A stretch of DNA of 64,000 nucleotides from Armigeres subalbatus (GCF_024139115.2 NC_085140.1:20049357-20113356), one strand, 5' to 3'; positions 46,501 to 58,027 are shown, counted from the first letter of the stretch. Made by a program: numbers and translations. The notes: generated from the sequence alone by a model not told the origin.

Positions 46501-47838
46501 AATGAGGATGATTTAACTGACTCAGTACTCCTGATTGACGAGGTCGATGTTTTCTTCATAGACACATTTTATGGCAATACTTCTGACTATGGTAAAACGC
46601 TGAACATTAAAGGACTAGGTCATATTCAACAAATGATTTGGGAGTTGGTTCAATGCTATCCTAATGACGTTGAGAACAGAGTCAGACAATTCATAGACTC
46701 ATCATACACTTCAGACATTGTTGAGTTTAGATCACTCATGTATCGGAATGGGTCTTACTTTTTGTATGATCATGACAAAGCATCAAGTAATATGTACACG
46801 AACGAATCATTGTTTCTTAAACACTTACGGAGTATGATAAGCTTTGCGCAGAATGTCCATAATCGAACAATAGATGATATTTTTTTTTGTAATTTCAGAA
46901 TTGATGATTCTGGGAAAATAGAAACAACTGACAATCTTGGCCAATTCAGTCATTGCTTACGTGGGTATTTCAATACATTTGTTTATTTCAAGCTACGTAA
47001 AACCGCTTTCATTGAAAAGGTGGGAGCTTCGTTGAACTTCGGTTACTTGATATTAGATTCTGCTTCTTTTTCGTACTCTAAGTTACCGGAAAGTTATCCC
47101 CTAATATTGGGTGTCACCGGTACGCTTACAGGTCTTAGCCCTTATGAGAAAAATGCCATCGAAAATAACTACAATATAAAGCGTCGGTCGATAATGCCTT
47201 CGTACTTCGGCGGCACAAATCTGATATTCTCGCAAACCGAAAATTTCCAATGTCTTCTGGACGAAAGCAGCTGGCGAAGAATGATATTCACTCGAGTGAA
47301 TTCCATCATCAATGCCAACAGATCGGTAATTGTATTTTTCGAAGACGAAATCGAGATCAACCGGTTCACGCGGCTCTTTGAGAACCAACTTGATCGATTG
47401 CACAAAATTACGATCAACACTGACCCCGGAATCAGAGAACGGTACATCGCCGAGGCTGGTCTAACCCGGACGGTTACCTTAGGATCGCGGGCCATGGGTC
47501 GTGGAGTGGATTATAAATCGTCACTTCTAGTGGAAAAAAATGGCGGCATTCACGTAATACAGACGTTCTTTTCGCTGGACGACAAGGAGGAAACGCAAAT
47601 TAAAGGACGTACCGCTCGAAAAGATCATCTGGGGAGTTACGAATTAATCGTTTGTCAATCGCATCTTAAGAAAATTAATTTGATTAATAGTAATATGCAT
47701 CTCAATGAAATCAATTATACATATTTGAAAGCATCCAGGGTGCGAAATACTTCAACAGCTTCTGAAGGTAAGAAAAGGAAACTACAAGAATCCAATAGAA
47801 AACATGCGGAATCGATAAGATTTTATCAGAATATCTGA
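43565..47838 (+). CDS. Exon C: SecA-like ATPase with large N-terminal module
   Basis: The frame is open from the splice acceptor at 43564, with the first ATG at 43657 (1393 residues from there). Residues about 10-725 repeat the module of exon A. Residues about 850-1325 form a SecA-type DEAD motor: Walker A TGQGKS (859-864, in AQILTGQGKSLTLGLVAAIL), motif II DEVD (961-964), motif III GVTGT (1152-1156), motif V MGRGVDY (about 1280-1286) and motif VI QIKGRTAR (1314-1321). Bacterial SecA is the ATPase that pushes unfolded preproteins through SecYEG; spacing between motifs is close to SecA, with room for a preprotein-binding insertion after motif II. After motif VI only about 70 residues remain, so the SecA helical scaffold, wing and zinc tail are missing. 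A basic KKRK cluster lies near the C-terminus. No frameshift occurs in 4.2 kb. The role in the mosquito is unknown. Confidence 0.88.
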
Positions 47839-47950
47839 TTTGAACTGCTTGCTCAGAACGATATATGATATATGATGTTTGACGAAATTAATTCCATTTA
47901 GCTATAATATCTTTCATAACTTGATTTATCAATATGATATACACATGATT

Positions 47951-47956
47951 AATAAA
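47951..47956 (+). promoter_or_regulatory. Polyadenylation signal AATAAA after exon C
   Basis: AATAAA lies 112 bases after the stop codon of exon C and is followed by a T-rich stretch near 47976. It fits the 3' end of the SecA-like gene. Confidence 0.65.
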
Positions 47957-48439
47957 GAGACGATCTAGCAAATAATGCCTTTTATTTAAATAAGTTGTAG
48001 GTGTCCCGCTTTGCTTGGAATTTCCAGTTTGATTGGCAGTTTTTAATTACAATCGGAAAATGATAAAACCCGTTTAGTCAACAGGGTAATTGTGCTTTGT
48101 ATTGCTTCTTTTTTTACCCAATTTTATTTGCTAATTATCTAATACATGCATTCATCATTAGACTAGGTGTTCCGTATTTTCTTAACACTATCATCCTTAT
48201 TTGCTATGTTTCATATTTAATTAATATTAATACACTTCCATTGCCTCTGGCGGTTAGGATTTTTCCTCTGGTTGAATTGAACCATGTAGGAATTAACATG
48301 TTTTCAACTTAAACTAAACTTAACTCAATTTATACTAAAGATACAAGGAGCGAATCGTTGCAATAGAAGATTGGAATGATTTTTGTCTAAAATTGTAAAA
48401 TTATTTTATTGGACATTTGTTGTTGAAATTCTTTTAAGT
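47957..48439. other. Intergenic, nothing recognised
   Basis: No gene or clear repeat seen between the polyadenylation signal and the LINE remains. Confidence 0.4.
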
Positions 48440-49800
48440 TCATTGGCACTTTACCACGGAAGCAACTTCAGAATCATTTAAAAAAAAATGATTTTCAATC
48501 CTCTGTAGTGCCTTCTTTCTGGTATTGCAGCTACTAGTCCATATTGGCACAACATACAACATGGCTGGTCTAAAAATTTGTTTGTAAATCAAAAATTTGT
48601 TCTTAAGACAAAGTTTTGATTTTCTGTTTATAAGTGGATATAGACACTTAATATATTTGTTACATTTGGCTTGAAGGCCTTCAATGTGATTTTTAAAAGT
48701 CAATTTCTGATCTAGCAGAAATCCTAACTATTTGGCTTCGCTAGACCAACTAAATGGAACCCCATTCATAGTGACAATATGTCTGCTAGAAGGTTTCAAA
48801 TAAGAAGCTCTCGGCTAATGTGGGAAAATTATAAGCTGAGTTATGGAAGCATTCGGGGAAATTTTCCATTTTTGCAAGAAAGTGGAAAAATATCCAAACT
48901 TTTTTGGTATCTACAAATGACACGAAGGCTTCGCCTTTTGGCAGAGAGACCCGTGTCATCTGCAAATAAAGATTTTTGACACCCTGGTGGTAAATCAGGT
49001 GAGTCAGAAGTAAAAATGTATGTACAATATGGGCCCCAGTATGCTGCCTTAAGGAGCACCAGCTCTTACAGGTAATCTATCAGATTTAGAATTCTGATAG
49101 TTTACCTGCAGTGAGCGATCTGATAAATAATTTTGGATCAGTTTAATAATGTACAGAGGAAAATGAAAATTCATCAATTTTACAATCAAACCTTCATGCC
49201 AAACAGTGTCAAATGCTTTCTCTATATCAAGAAGAGCAACTCCAGTCGAATATCCTTCGATTTGTTGAGCCGAATTAAATTCGTTACTCTTAATAACTTA
49301 TGAGTGGTTGAATGCCCATCGCGAAAACCAAATTGCTCATCAGCAAAAATAGAATTTCCATTATTATGAACCATCATTCTATTTAAAATAATCTTTTCAA
49401 ACAATTTGCTTTTTGAAGAAAGCGTTAAATAGAAGCCTCAGCTGGATTTTTGTCCGGCTTCAAAATTGGAACAACTTTGGCATTTTTCCATTTATCTGGG
49501 GAGTATGCTAATTGAAAACATTTGTTAAATAAATTAACCAAAATGGATAAAGAGCTCTCAGAAAGTTTTTTGATAAGTATGTAGAAAATACCATCATCAC
49601 CCGAGGCTTTCATATTTTTAAATTTTCTAGTAATAGATCTCACTTCATCCAAATTAGTTCCCAACGAAGGGTCAAAAACATTCTCTTGATTGAGAATGTC
49701 TTCGAAGCTCCGTGTAACTTGATCCTCAATTGGACTAGTGAGACCTAGACTAAAATTATGGGTACTCTCGAACTGCTAAGCAGGTTTTTGAGTCTTTTCG
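48440..49800 (-). mobile_element. Jockey-like LINE remnant
   Basis: Minus-strand reverse-transcriptase pieces appear from 49664 down: KNMKASGDDGIFYILIKKLS and KWKNAKVVPILKPDKNP (49440-49620), then FADEQFGFRDGHSTTHKLLR (49280-49345), LFADDTGLSA (about 48930-48960, catalytic aspartates present) and a C-terminal IYKQIFRPAMLYVVPIWTSS (48540-48600). Stops and frameshifts separate them. The motif wording is that of the Jockey clade. Confidence 0.75.
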
Positions 49801-49982
49801 CCATTTGTTAATAAAATTTTATTTCCCTCTTTAATTGGCTTTTGAGGTTTTTTAGGAATTTTCGTTAATTCCTAAAGGGTTCCGAACTGGGATCCAACTT
49901 TGAGACATTATTCTCAAAGTTGGTATTTCTCAGAATAGCGAAACGTTTTGCCTTTCTCGTAAACAAAGTATACGTAAAGGCT

Positions 49983-50130
49983 ATATCTAGACCAACATTT
50001 GAAAAGGGCGTAACAGCCAAAATTTATTCCTTCTGATTCTTCGTCAACATATATAGCTATAAATGTGGACAAAGAAGCAGAAGGAATAAATTTTGGCTGT
50101 TACGCCCTTTTCAAATGTTGGTCTAGATAT
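49983..50130. repeat. Perfect hairpin with 53-bp arms
   Basis: ATATCTAGACCAACATTTGA and onwards (49983-50035) is exactly reverse-complementary to 50078-50130, with a 42-base loop. Both arms are flanked by pieces of the same dispersed repeat (TTTGCCTTTCTCGTAAACAA and GATCGCTCCAAAAACAAACT), so it looks like two head-to-head copies. Confidence 0.85.
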
Positions 50131-52110
50131 GATCGCTCCAAAAACAAACTTTTTATAGAAGGCCCGGAGACCCATAGTGTTATATACCAATCGACTCAGT
50201 ACGACGAATTGTGTGTGTGTGTGTTTTTTTATAGAGGGGTGAAGGCATACAGACACCTGAAATTATCAGTTAGGGAGTGGGGTTGACACGTTAGGCAGAA
50301 GGCCGAACCGCCGGACCCACTAAAACCACCCAAGTAACAGAAGGTTACTTGAGTTACCCTCTCCCCTAATACCCTGAACCTTCCAGTATTACTTCTGGGG
50401 GATAGGCAGTATTAAATTAACTCCTCCCAAAATGGCACGTTTCACGGCGCCTTTTTTCGATGTTCAATTTACTTCTGAGCCATTTGGCTCCCTTGTTTGT
50501 ACCAGTAAGCACACAAAAGTCTTGAGCCCTTTATCTTTTCCTCGTGCCATTCAGCACCATCTCCTTTTCGAGCCATTTAGCTCTCAACGTGGTCGCACTC
50601 TACTCAGATAATCCCCGGCGGCGGATCTATCCTACTCCGACGGGCAGTCCCCCGGCGGCGGAAGCTCCCCCGAAACCGAAGGCCCGCATTTTTGGAAGGC
50701 TATTTTGTTATCAACACTACTAATACACCTGGTCAGCAGGTCCTATGCACTTTCTCACGTCAACGGGTTACCGGACGAGTGCCGAAGTCGATCCAGAGAT
50801 TCTGGGTGGAGCAAAGCGTCCGGTTCAATGGTGCCTCGACGACCCGAAACCGGCCCTTCAACGCGTCGCGATCTACTCGGCCTAGTCCCCGGCGATGGAT
50901 CTGGCGTACACCGGCGAAAAAAAATCCCGGCGGCGGAATCTCCCCCGGATCTGTTCTCCCTTGTCCATGAGATATTCAGCTCCCAGCCTGATATAGGTCT
51001 AATCATAGTCTTTTAACAACATTCTCGTGCCATTCATCACCATCTTTCGACATTGAGCCTGTGTGTCTGTGTGTATGTGTGTGTGTGCGCAAAACGACTC
51101 AAAAAATGTCACTCATTTTTCGGGCACTTATCCTTAACCGATTTACTCGCAACAAGTTACATTCAACGAAGAATCCTGTCCCATTGTTTCCTATTGAAAA
51201 TTGGCCATATCGGACTATGGAATCGATAATTATACCATTTTTGCCTTTCTCGTACCTTGATTGATCAACGTAGCAGTGTTTGTGCCTTTCTCGTTCATCA
51301 GATATAGTACGATCTAGCCAATTTTCAATAGGAAACAATGATACAGGATTTTCCGTCGAATGCAACTTATTGCAAACAAATCAGATCAAGATAAGTGCCT
51401 AAAAGATAAGTGAGTTTTATTTTGCGCACATACATACACACGCACACACATACACACAGACAGACATCATCTTAATTCGTCGAACTGAGTCGATTGATAT
51501 ATAACACTATGGGTCTCCGAGCCTTCTATCAAAAGTTTGGTTTTGGAGTGATCATATAGCCTTTACGTATACAATTTTTTATGGAAAAATCGCTAAAAAA
51601 ATGTCACTCATTTTCAGGCACTTTTCCTCACTCGATTTGCTCGCATTAAATTGCATTCGGCGCAGAATGTCCCATTGTTTCCTATTGAAAATTGGTCAGA
51701 TCGGACTATGGGCTTAGAAGTTATAGTCAAAATATTATTTATTGTTAAAAAGAGTGCAAAAAAGTCTAGCTCTCTTTCTTAGCACTTAGATTTCATCTAT
51801 TCGCTCGCAACGGATTGCATTCGACGCAGAATCTTGGCTCATTGTTTCCTGTAGAAACTTGGCCGGATCGTACAATTGGATCAGAAGTTATAGCGAAAAT
51901 ATAAATTTTAAAACTACAAAATAAAATCCCATTTTTTGCACTTATGCTCATCCGATTTGTTTGCAACAAGTTGCGTTCGGCGAGAAATTTTGTTATGCCT
52001 ATAAATGAATATGAAAAACAAGACCAATCCACACATTGGTGTTATTTTAGATTTAGCCAAACCTTTTGAACGAACGAGAAAGGCACCATCACCGCTAGGT
52101 GGATTAATCT
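50131..52110. repeat. Cluster of dispersed repeats with (CA)n and CCGGCGGCGG tracts
   Basis: Repeats like that at 8562-8960 occur several times: the words CCCATTGTTTCCTATTGAAA (51181, 51660) and close variants (51310, 51840) recur every 130-250 bp, with (CA)n tracts at 51430-51465. The block ends with ACCGCTAGGTGGATTAATCT (52091-52110), the inverse of the word at 8562. The GC-rich part 50600-50990 with CCGGCGGCGGA words resembles a LINE 5' region. No gene. Confidence 0.55.
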
Positions 52111-52379
52111 GTTTTTTTTAATGTATTTTAGAAGCATGAAAGAAAATTCCCGAAAACCCCTAACCCAGTTGCCAAAAGCGAGGTTTCTGCTGGCTGGTTA
52201 TTACGTCGATTTTGTCATTACGTTGAACATATTACGTCTTACATAGTATAAATTTGACGAAAAAATGCCAATTACGTCACTTTTAGTTACACAAAACAGA
52301 TGTAAAAACACATACAATTTACGACGGCGATGATGTGCATCAAATCTGATGTGATACTACAATTTTTTTTTTGTTGTGT

Positions 52380-52700
52380 AATTAATTCTACCTTTTTGGT
52401 GTTTGAAGAAAACTACCTCAGGAATATCCTGCTCGACATTCATGTAGAGCCCGCGTACACCAGTGAACATGTCAAGCTGGAACTCGGATGGAAATCGCTT
52501 ACTCACAGTTCGTGTCAATTTCAGAACTTCGACATCACTGATGAAAGCTCGTGATCTGTCACCTCCGGTGGCAAGTCATATACCCGCACGTAGCGAGTAT
52601 TTCCAACCTTCCTGTCATTAGTGTAATGGAAGGGAAGCTGCCTTCAATTTTAAACCGGATGGCTTGTGGGCTTCGTAGTCGTGCGGCTAGCGACTTCAAT
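52380..52700 (-). pseudogene. LINE ORF1-like fragment
   Basis: On the minus strand RYVRVYDLPPEVTDHELSS, then KRFPSEFQLDMFTGVRG and MNVEQDIPEVVF can be read with one frame change near 52545. This resembles nucleic-acid-binding ORF1 products of Aedes LINEs. Both ends are lost. Confidence 0.5.
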
Positions 52701-52989
52701 CGTCTAGACCTGTAACATGAAATCACGTCCCATTAAAATTAATATTCTAAAAAAAATATACATGTATTTTGTTTTGCGTTAGGAGTTAGGAATTAGTTTT
52801 GTTAAAATTTGTTCATTTTTATCTGCCCACTTGAACGCCGTCTGCTACCAAAACTTTCCAAGTTTCTGCTACCAAAGTCACACGATACAGTTGGTATGCG
52901 GAGCTGACGGAAACAGAAAAAGAATGGGGAAAACGGTTGGGGTTCGGTGGAGACTCATCTCCATTGCTCGTCCTCTTTTGGGCTTCGCT

Positions 52990-53616
52990 TGAGCCAGCCA
53001 TTGATACGGTCGTGTGTGAAGAGTCCGGTCAAATGAGTTTTTATTCGAGACAGTCTGTACCGTGCATCCAAACCGAAAAGTTGTGCGACTGGCGAAAATA
53101 ATGTCTCAATACCGATAGTGCGTGATCGTGTGATTTCGGAACCCCAAGTGATAATCCGGAATCCGCCGGGAAACGAAAGTTATTTCGGGACGTTAGATTC
53201 CGCAATCATTTGGCCGTAGTGAATAAACCATACTTGTAAAGCGTGTGCCTAGAAAGGGTAGTCGGTAAAGCGATAGTCCAGTGTGGTCCCAAACAGCCGG
53301 CCTTTAGAGCGGCCATCTCAGTGCCCCCGAAAAGTGAACCCCTAAATCAAGCCCCGAAAAATTGTACCAGTCGTGGACACGAAAGTGAGCTTGTGGCTTG
53401 CAGTGTGTTAGCTAGTTTTGTAGCTATAAAGACGCGGGTACCCCGTCTCGGCGCGTGTGTTCCGTGAGTGCCGGACGTAATATCCCGGCGTCCGACCAAC
53501 GACGCTCATACCTAGTCCCCAACCGCTGGCGTTGTTAAAACAGTTAGCGACGGCGCGGGCCCAACCTAACCATCGACGACTCTTGAACGGCAGAGTAGGC
53601 AGCCCCTGAGGTTAAA
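52990..53616 (+). other. Candidate noncoding first exon with splice donor
   Basis: A GC-rich, CpG-rich, non-repetitive stretch unlike its AT-rich surroundings ends at a strong donor, GTTAAAG/GTAAGTTG (53617). No long frame begins with a good ATG. It looks like a 5' untranslated exon of a gene continuing to the right, with the hAT element in its first intron. This is inferred from composition and the donor only; the promoter start is not defined. Confidence 0.4.
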
Positions 53617-53820
53617 GGTAAGTTGCATGCTTCCACTATGTTATAGACCAGCGGTTCTCAACCTGGGGTACATGTACCCCTGGGGGTACCTTTGCTGGTC
53701 TCTGGGGGTACCTGAGACAAAAATGCGTAATGGCGGATGTTGTATTATATAAAAGCAAATAATACTCACTTTAGGATTGACCTTGATGTTTTAATCGACT
53801 TCATTCTGTTTATTTCATTA

Positions 53821-55389
53821 TAGCGGGCTTGGTAGTCATATGGCTACTGCTTCTGCCTCATACGCAGGAGGTCGTGGGTTAAATCCCAGGTCCGTTCCAT
53901 TCGCCTACTTTGTATCTTTCTCTTTATTCCTCATGTTCTAGCAATCGCTAGAACTGGAAATGGACTTCCATACCGTTTCCATTACTATTCCTATACCTCC
54001 AACTTGAGTATTCTATCAGTAATCTGCTAGAATTGGAAATGAACTATAGAGCTCGTTTCTTACATCCAATTAGAAATTCCATCAGTTACCTTCTCCTATC
54101 TATCACATTACTTGATACTTGATACTTGATGGGCTACAGCTCTTCGATGAACCTACGCCGAATGGAGTATCCTTCTCCACTGGACTCGATCCTGGGCCAA
54201 TCGCTTCCAGTCGCCCTGAACATTGAGCGCCCTCAGGTCCTCTTCAACTGCAAAAAGCCATCGTGTACGCGGCCTTCCACGAAGCCTGCGGCCTCTTCCG
54301 GGTTCTCTACTAAATATTATCTTCGCTTGATGTTCTTCCGGCATACGAACAACGTGACCAGCCCACCGTAGTCTGCCGTGTTGTATAAGCTTAATAATAT
54401 CCAGCCCTTTATATACCTGGTACAATTCGTGATTCATGCGACGCCGCCAGATACCGTTCTCCTGTTTACCGCCGAGTATTGTCCGCAGCACCTTACGCTC
54501 AAACACCTGATGCTCAAGCACCAGCTCTCCGATCAGCCTCCTTTAACGTCCATGTTTCATGGCCGTATAAAGCCACCGGAAGAATCAGAGTAGTATACAG
54601 CGCGAGTTTAGTTTTCGTTTGCAGACTACGGGACTTAAGCTGGTTACGAAGTCCGTAATAAGCCCTATTTGCAGCTGCAATACGCCTTTTCACCTCGCGG
54701 GTAACATCATTATCGCACGTCACTAATGTTCCAAGATACACAAATTCTTCTACCACTTCAAATTTTTCACCATCCAGCACTATTTCGCTACCACCACCAC
54801 TAATGAACCCACGTTGATTGCCAGCGACCATGTACTTCGTTTTGCTGGTATTGATCGTGAGTCCAATCCTCGCTGTCTCCCTCTTAAAAGGCACAAAAGC
54901 CTCTTCCACGGCACGGCGATCAATTCCGATAATATCGATATCGTCCGCAAATCCCAGGAGCATATGCGATTTTGTGATAATGGTACCGCTTCTTTGCACA
55001 CCAGCTCTCCTAATCGCTCCCTCGAGCGCTATATTGAACAGTAGGTTCACATTGGCAGCTCGTTAACCAAGACGGACCCCTGCCTCTCCAACCTAACCCA
55101 TAAATTCCAACAAATTCCGCATGAACTCGTGGCAAGTGCAGAGGTATATTCGGCTTGCAGTGGGCGAGTGATTGCATCATCATTTCCTCCCCTTCCCTAC
55201 ATTGACTTGCATTCTGACGTGGCAGGCGCCAGTATGACCTAACAAATGAGATCACCAGTACTTGTACATTGAAGATGTGTGCTAGTCCCAAGCAAACATC
55301 TGTTGGTTCCCTGTGCAAGAACAGCTGATCTGGTCATAATGGAGTAGCAACTACGAGCAGTCAATCAAGCTCAAGCTCAAGCTCAAGCT
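53821..55389 (+). mobile_element. tRNA-derived SINE (copy 2), split by an RTE fragment
   Basis: Flanked by a 22-bp direct repeat (53799-53820 and 55390-55411). It starts at the tRNA-like head GCGGGCTTGGTAGTCATATG with B box GGGTTAAATCCCAGG and ends in (CAAGCT)n. Unlike copies 1 and 3 it has no 99-bp array at its 5' end. Its body is interrupted at 54110-55046. Confidence 0.85.
54110..55046 (-). mobile_element. RTE-clade LINE fragment (copy 3)
   Basis: A 937-bp 5'-truncated element is flanked by TCACATT (54103-54109 and 55047-55053). The minus strand encodes the RT end: MLLGFADDIDIIGIDRRAVE (catalytic aspartates intact), GLTINTSKTKYMVAG, EEFVYLGTLVTCDNDV and, after a small frame change, LRTILGGKQENGIWRRRMN and GRLRWAGHVVRMPEEH. 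The 3' tail is a short ATCAAGT repeat (plus strand ACTTGATACTTGATACTTGA). It is younger-looking than copies 1 and 2. Confidence 0.88.
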
Positions 55390-55419
55390 CTTCATTCTGT
55401 TTATTTCATTAATATGACG

Positions 55420-55662
55420 CTACTACCAGAAAGAACAGTTTTTTTTGTGTTGAGCAGATTTGTTGTCCTGGATAAAGAGTCCTTAAGAGCAAAAGGTAAC
55501 GGAACTACCGAAGAGGTTGCTTGTATAGATTTAAGCTTGTTTTTACATTGGAGGTTAATAATCACCATTTGAAATATTTCAGGTACATTGTTTATAACAG
55601 TAAACGGTGTTGATAAAATGAAAGTTTTGTTACTGTGTTCTCAAAAATCAGCAAATATGCTT
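55420..55662 (-). pseudogene. hAT transposase fragment, downstream part
   Basis: The minus strand reads NNVPEIFQMVIINLQCKNKL and KSIQATSSVVPLPFALKDS, the region that follows the fragment at 58449-58850 in hAT transposases. It is cut on its far side by the SINE at 53821-55389, whose target duplication ends at 55411. The dimerisation end is not seen. Confidence 0.65.
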
Positions 55663-56174
55663 CACGGACAATCTCAGAAACTCATTAATGGGTAAAATTT
55701 CACTCTTTTCGAAGAATAAGTGGATCTACTCATAAAATGAGTAAAACATTGTTTACTCTTTAATGAGTAAACGCAATATGTGTCAAAAAATGGGGCTTTT
55801 TTAACCCATTTTTGAGAATGATTCAGAACTTTGAATGGGTAAATTTTACTCGCTTTGGGATTTTTTTTTTTTGGCCGCGGCCGATAATTTGAATATTTTT
55901 TCTAATTTTAAAATAAAAGAGCAAATGAAACAATATGAACACAATAAGTTTATTTATAAGCCATATAAGCACCGACAATATAAGTGTATTTACACATTAT
56001 AATATGTTTTCGCCAAAGGGAACGACACAATATTTTCCAAGCTGAAAAAGGCGGCGTATCTTGTGCGAATTTTGTCATTTTTTTCTGGGATGCCATGTCG
56101 TCTTTTTCTGGATTTTTTTACTCGAAAACCCTTGTGTTACCCTGCTGGGTTTTTGCAGAAAATGCAGCAATTGG

Positions 56175-56900
56175 GGCCCTCCTTAGCCGTGCGGTAAGAC
56201 GCGCGGCTATAAAGCAAGACCATGCTGAGGGTGGCTGGGTTCGATTCCCGGTGCCGGTCTAGGCAATTTTCGGATTGAAAATTGTCTCGACTTCCCTAGG
56301 CTAAAGACACTATAAACAAAGACAGGAAATGTTCCAATTGGAATTCCAAATTTACTGTCAGTGTCATTCCAATCGAGCAAGAGACCTGTCATTCCAAAAA
56401 ATCACGCCTAACATTTGGTAAGGGCTATTTCAATTATCATAAAAACACATGTTTCGATTATTATTTTACTATTTTTTGATCATTTTGAGCAAATCAACCA
56501 CAACAAATGGTTGGAAATAAAGTTTACTTGTTTATCATGAATTCACAACCCGATTTGGCTTGGTGAACGCGTTACTAATTCAATATTGATGAAACTTGAA
56601 AATCTGATGGACCAATTTGGAAAGTTTATGCAGTGTCTGCAGTGTTGCGCATTCGATGTTGCCGGTTGATTTGTTTGTTCAAGGATCAGATTTCGCGTCT
56701 TTGTATATAGTGTCTTTACCCTAGGCATAAAAGTATCATCGTGCTAGCCTCATGATATACGAATGCAAAAATGGTAACTTGGCTTAGAAACCTCGCAGTT
56801 AATAACTGTGGAAGTGCTTAATGAACACTAAGCTGCGAGGCGGCTCTGTCCCAGTGTGGGGATATAATGCCAATAAGCAGAAGAAGAAGAAGAAGAAGAA
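56175..56900 (+). mobile_element. Feilai-type SINE, split by a MITE
   Basis: Flanked by GCAGCAATTGG (56164-56174 and 56901-56911). Head GGCCCTCCTTAGCCGTGCGG, B box GGTTCGATTCCCGG, and body containing ATGATATACGAATGCAAAAA and GGCGGCTCTGTCCCAGTGTG, with a (GAA)n tail. Without the MITE it is about 300 bp, the same size as the copy at 29899-30196. Confidence 0.9.
56302..56718. mobile_element. MITE with 8-bp target duplication, inside Feilai
   Basis: 417 bp with ends TAAAGACACTATA-ACAAAGAC inverted at the right (one mismatch in 22 bases). It is flanked by the perfect 8-bp duplication CCCTAGGC (56294-56301 and 56719-56726). Eight-base duplications are typical of hAT and P-like transposases. No coding capacity. 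Confidence 0.88.
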
Positions 56901-56988
56901 GCAGCAATTGGATCCGTGGTGAACTGTGTGCTCCCGTGACACCTGCATGCTGAAACAAATTATATCGAACATGAGGAATGAAAATCGA

Positions 56989-57832
56989 GCTTGAGCTTGA
57001 GCTTGAGCTTGATTGACTGCTCGTAGTTGCTACTCCATTATGACCAGATCAGCTGTTCTTGCATTAGGAACCAACAGATGTTTGCTTGGGACTAGCATAC
57101 ATCTTCAATGTACAAGTACTGGTGATCTCATTTGTTAGGTCATACTGGCGCCTGCCACGTCAGAATGCAAGTCAATGTAGGGAAGGGGAGGAAATGATGA
57201 TGCAATCACTCGCCCACTGCAAGCCGAATATACCTCTGCACTTGCTACACGAGTTCATGCGGAATTTGTTGGAATTTTTGGGTTAGGTTGGAGGCAGGGG
57301 TCCGTCTTGGTTAACGAGCTGCCAATGTGATAGATAGGAGAAGGTAACTGATGGAATTTCTAATTGGATGAAGGAAACGGGCTCTATAGTTCTTTCCAAT
57401 TCTAGCAGATTACTGTTAGAATACTCAAGTTGAAGGTATAGGAATAGTAATGGAAATGGTATGAAGTCCATTTCCAGTTCTAGCGATTGCTAGAACATAA
57501 GAAATAAAGAGAAAGATAAAAAGTAGGAGAATGGAACGGACCTGGGATTGAAACCATGACCTCCTGCGTATGAGGCAGAAGCAGTAGCCATATGACTACC
57601 AAGCCCGCCTCGAAACAAGAGAGATCACGCACTGAACTGATTAATTTTATCGCCGGCCGCACAACACAGAACACAATAATTCGGCCGACCGCGCGATCGT
57701 TCTGCTGTCCGAAACAAGAGAGATCACGCACAGAACTGATTAATTTTATTACCGGCCGCGCAATGCAGAACACAATAATTCGGCCGACCGCGCGATCGTT
57801 CTGCTGTCCGAAACAAGAGAGATCACGCACTG
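56989..57832 (-). mobile_element. tRNA-derived SINE (copy 3) with 99-bp array
   Basis: Flanked by an identical 24-bp direct repeat (56965-56988 and 57833-57856). The minus-strand order is two-plus 99-bp units (57610-57832), tRNA-like head (about 57533-57608), body, and (CAAGCT)n tail at 56989. The 5' boundary falls within about five bases of the same point of the 99-bp unit as in copy 1. Confidence 0.88.
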
Positions 57833-58027
57833 TCGAACATGAGGAATGAAAATCGAAGCGAAAAACAAAGTGCATACTTACTTTTGCGTATACTAGCACC
57901 CCCATGTTGTTAACGGTCGTAAATGGTCGTAAAATTAAACTTGAGCAACTCAAATCAAATTAAAACTATAATATTTAATGTAAAAAACACTTTACTTTGT
58001 GATGGGCTCAAACTTGTCTCCTAAGTA

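Noticed and set aside
43565..47838. Bacterial (endosymbiont) contamination as source of the SecA-like frame
   Set aside because: The frame is contiguous with a splice acceptor, followed by a poly(A) signal, has paralogous exons with an intron nearby, and is embedded in Aedes transposons; its N-terminal module is not part of bacterial SecA.
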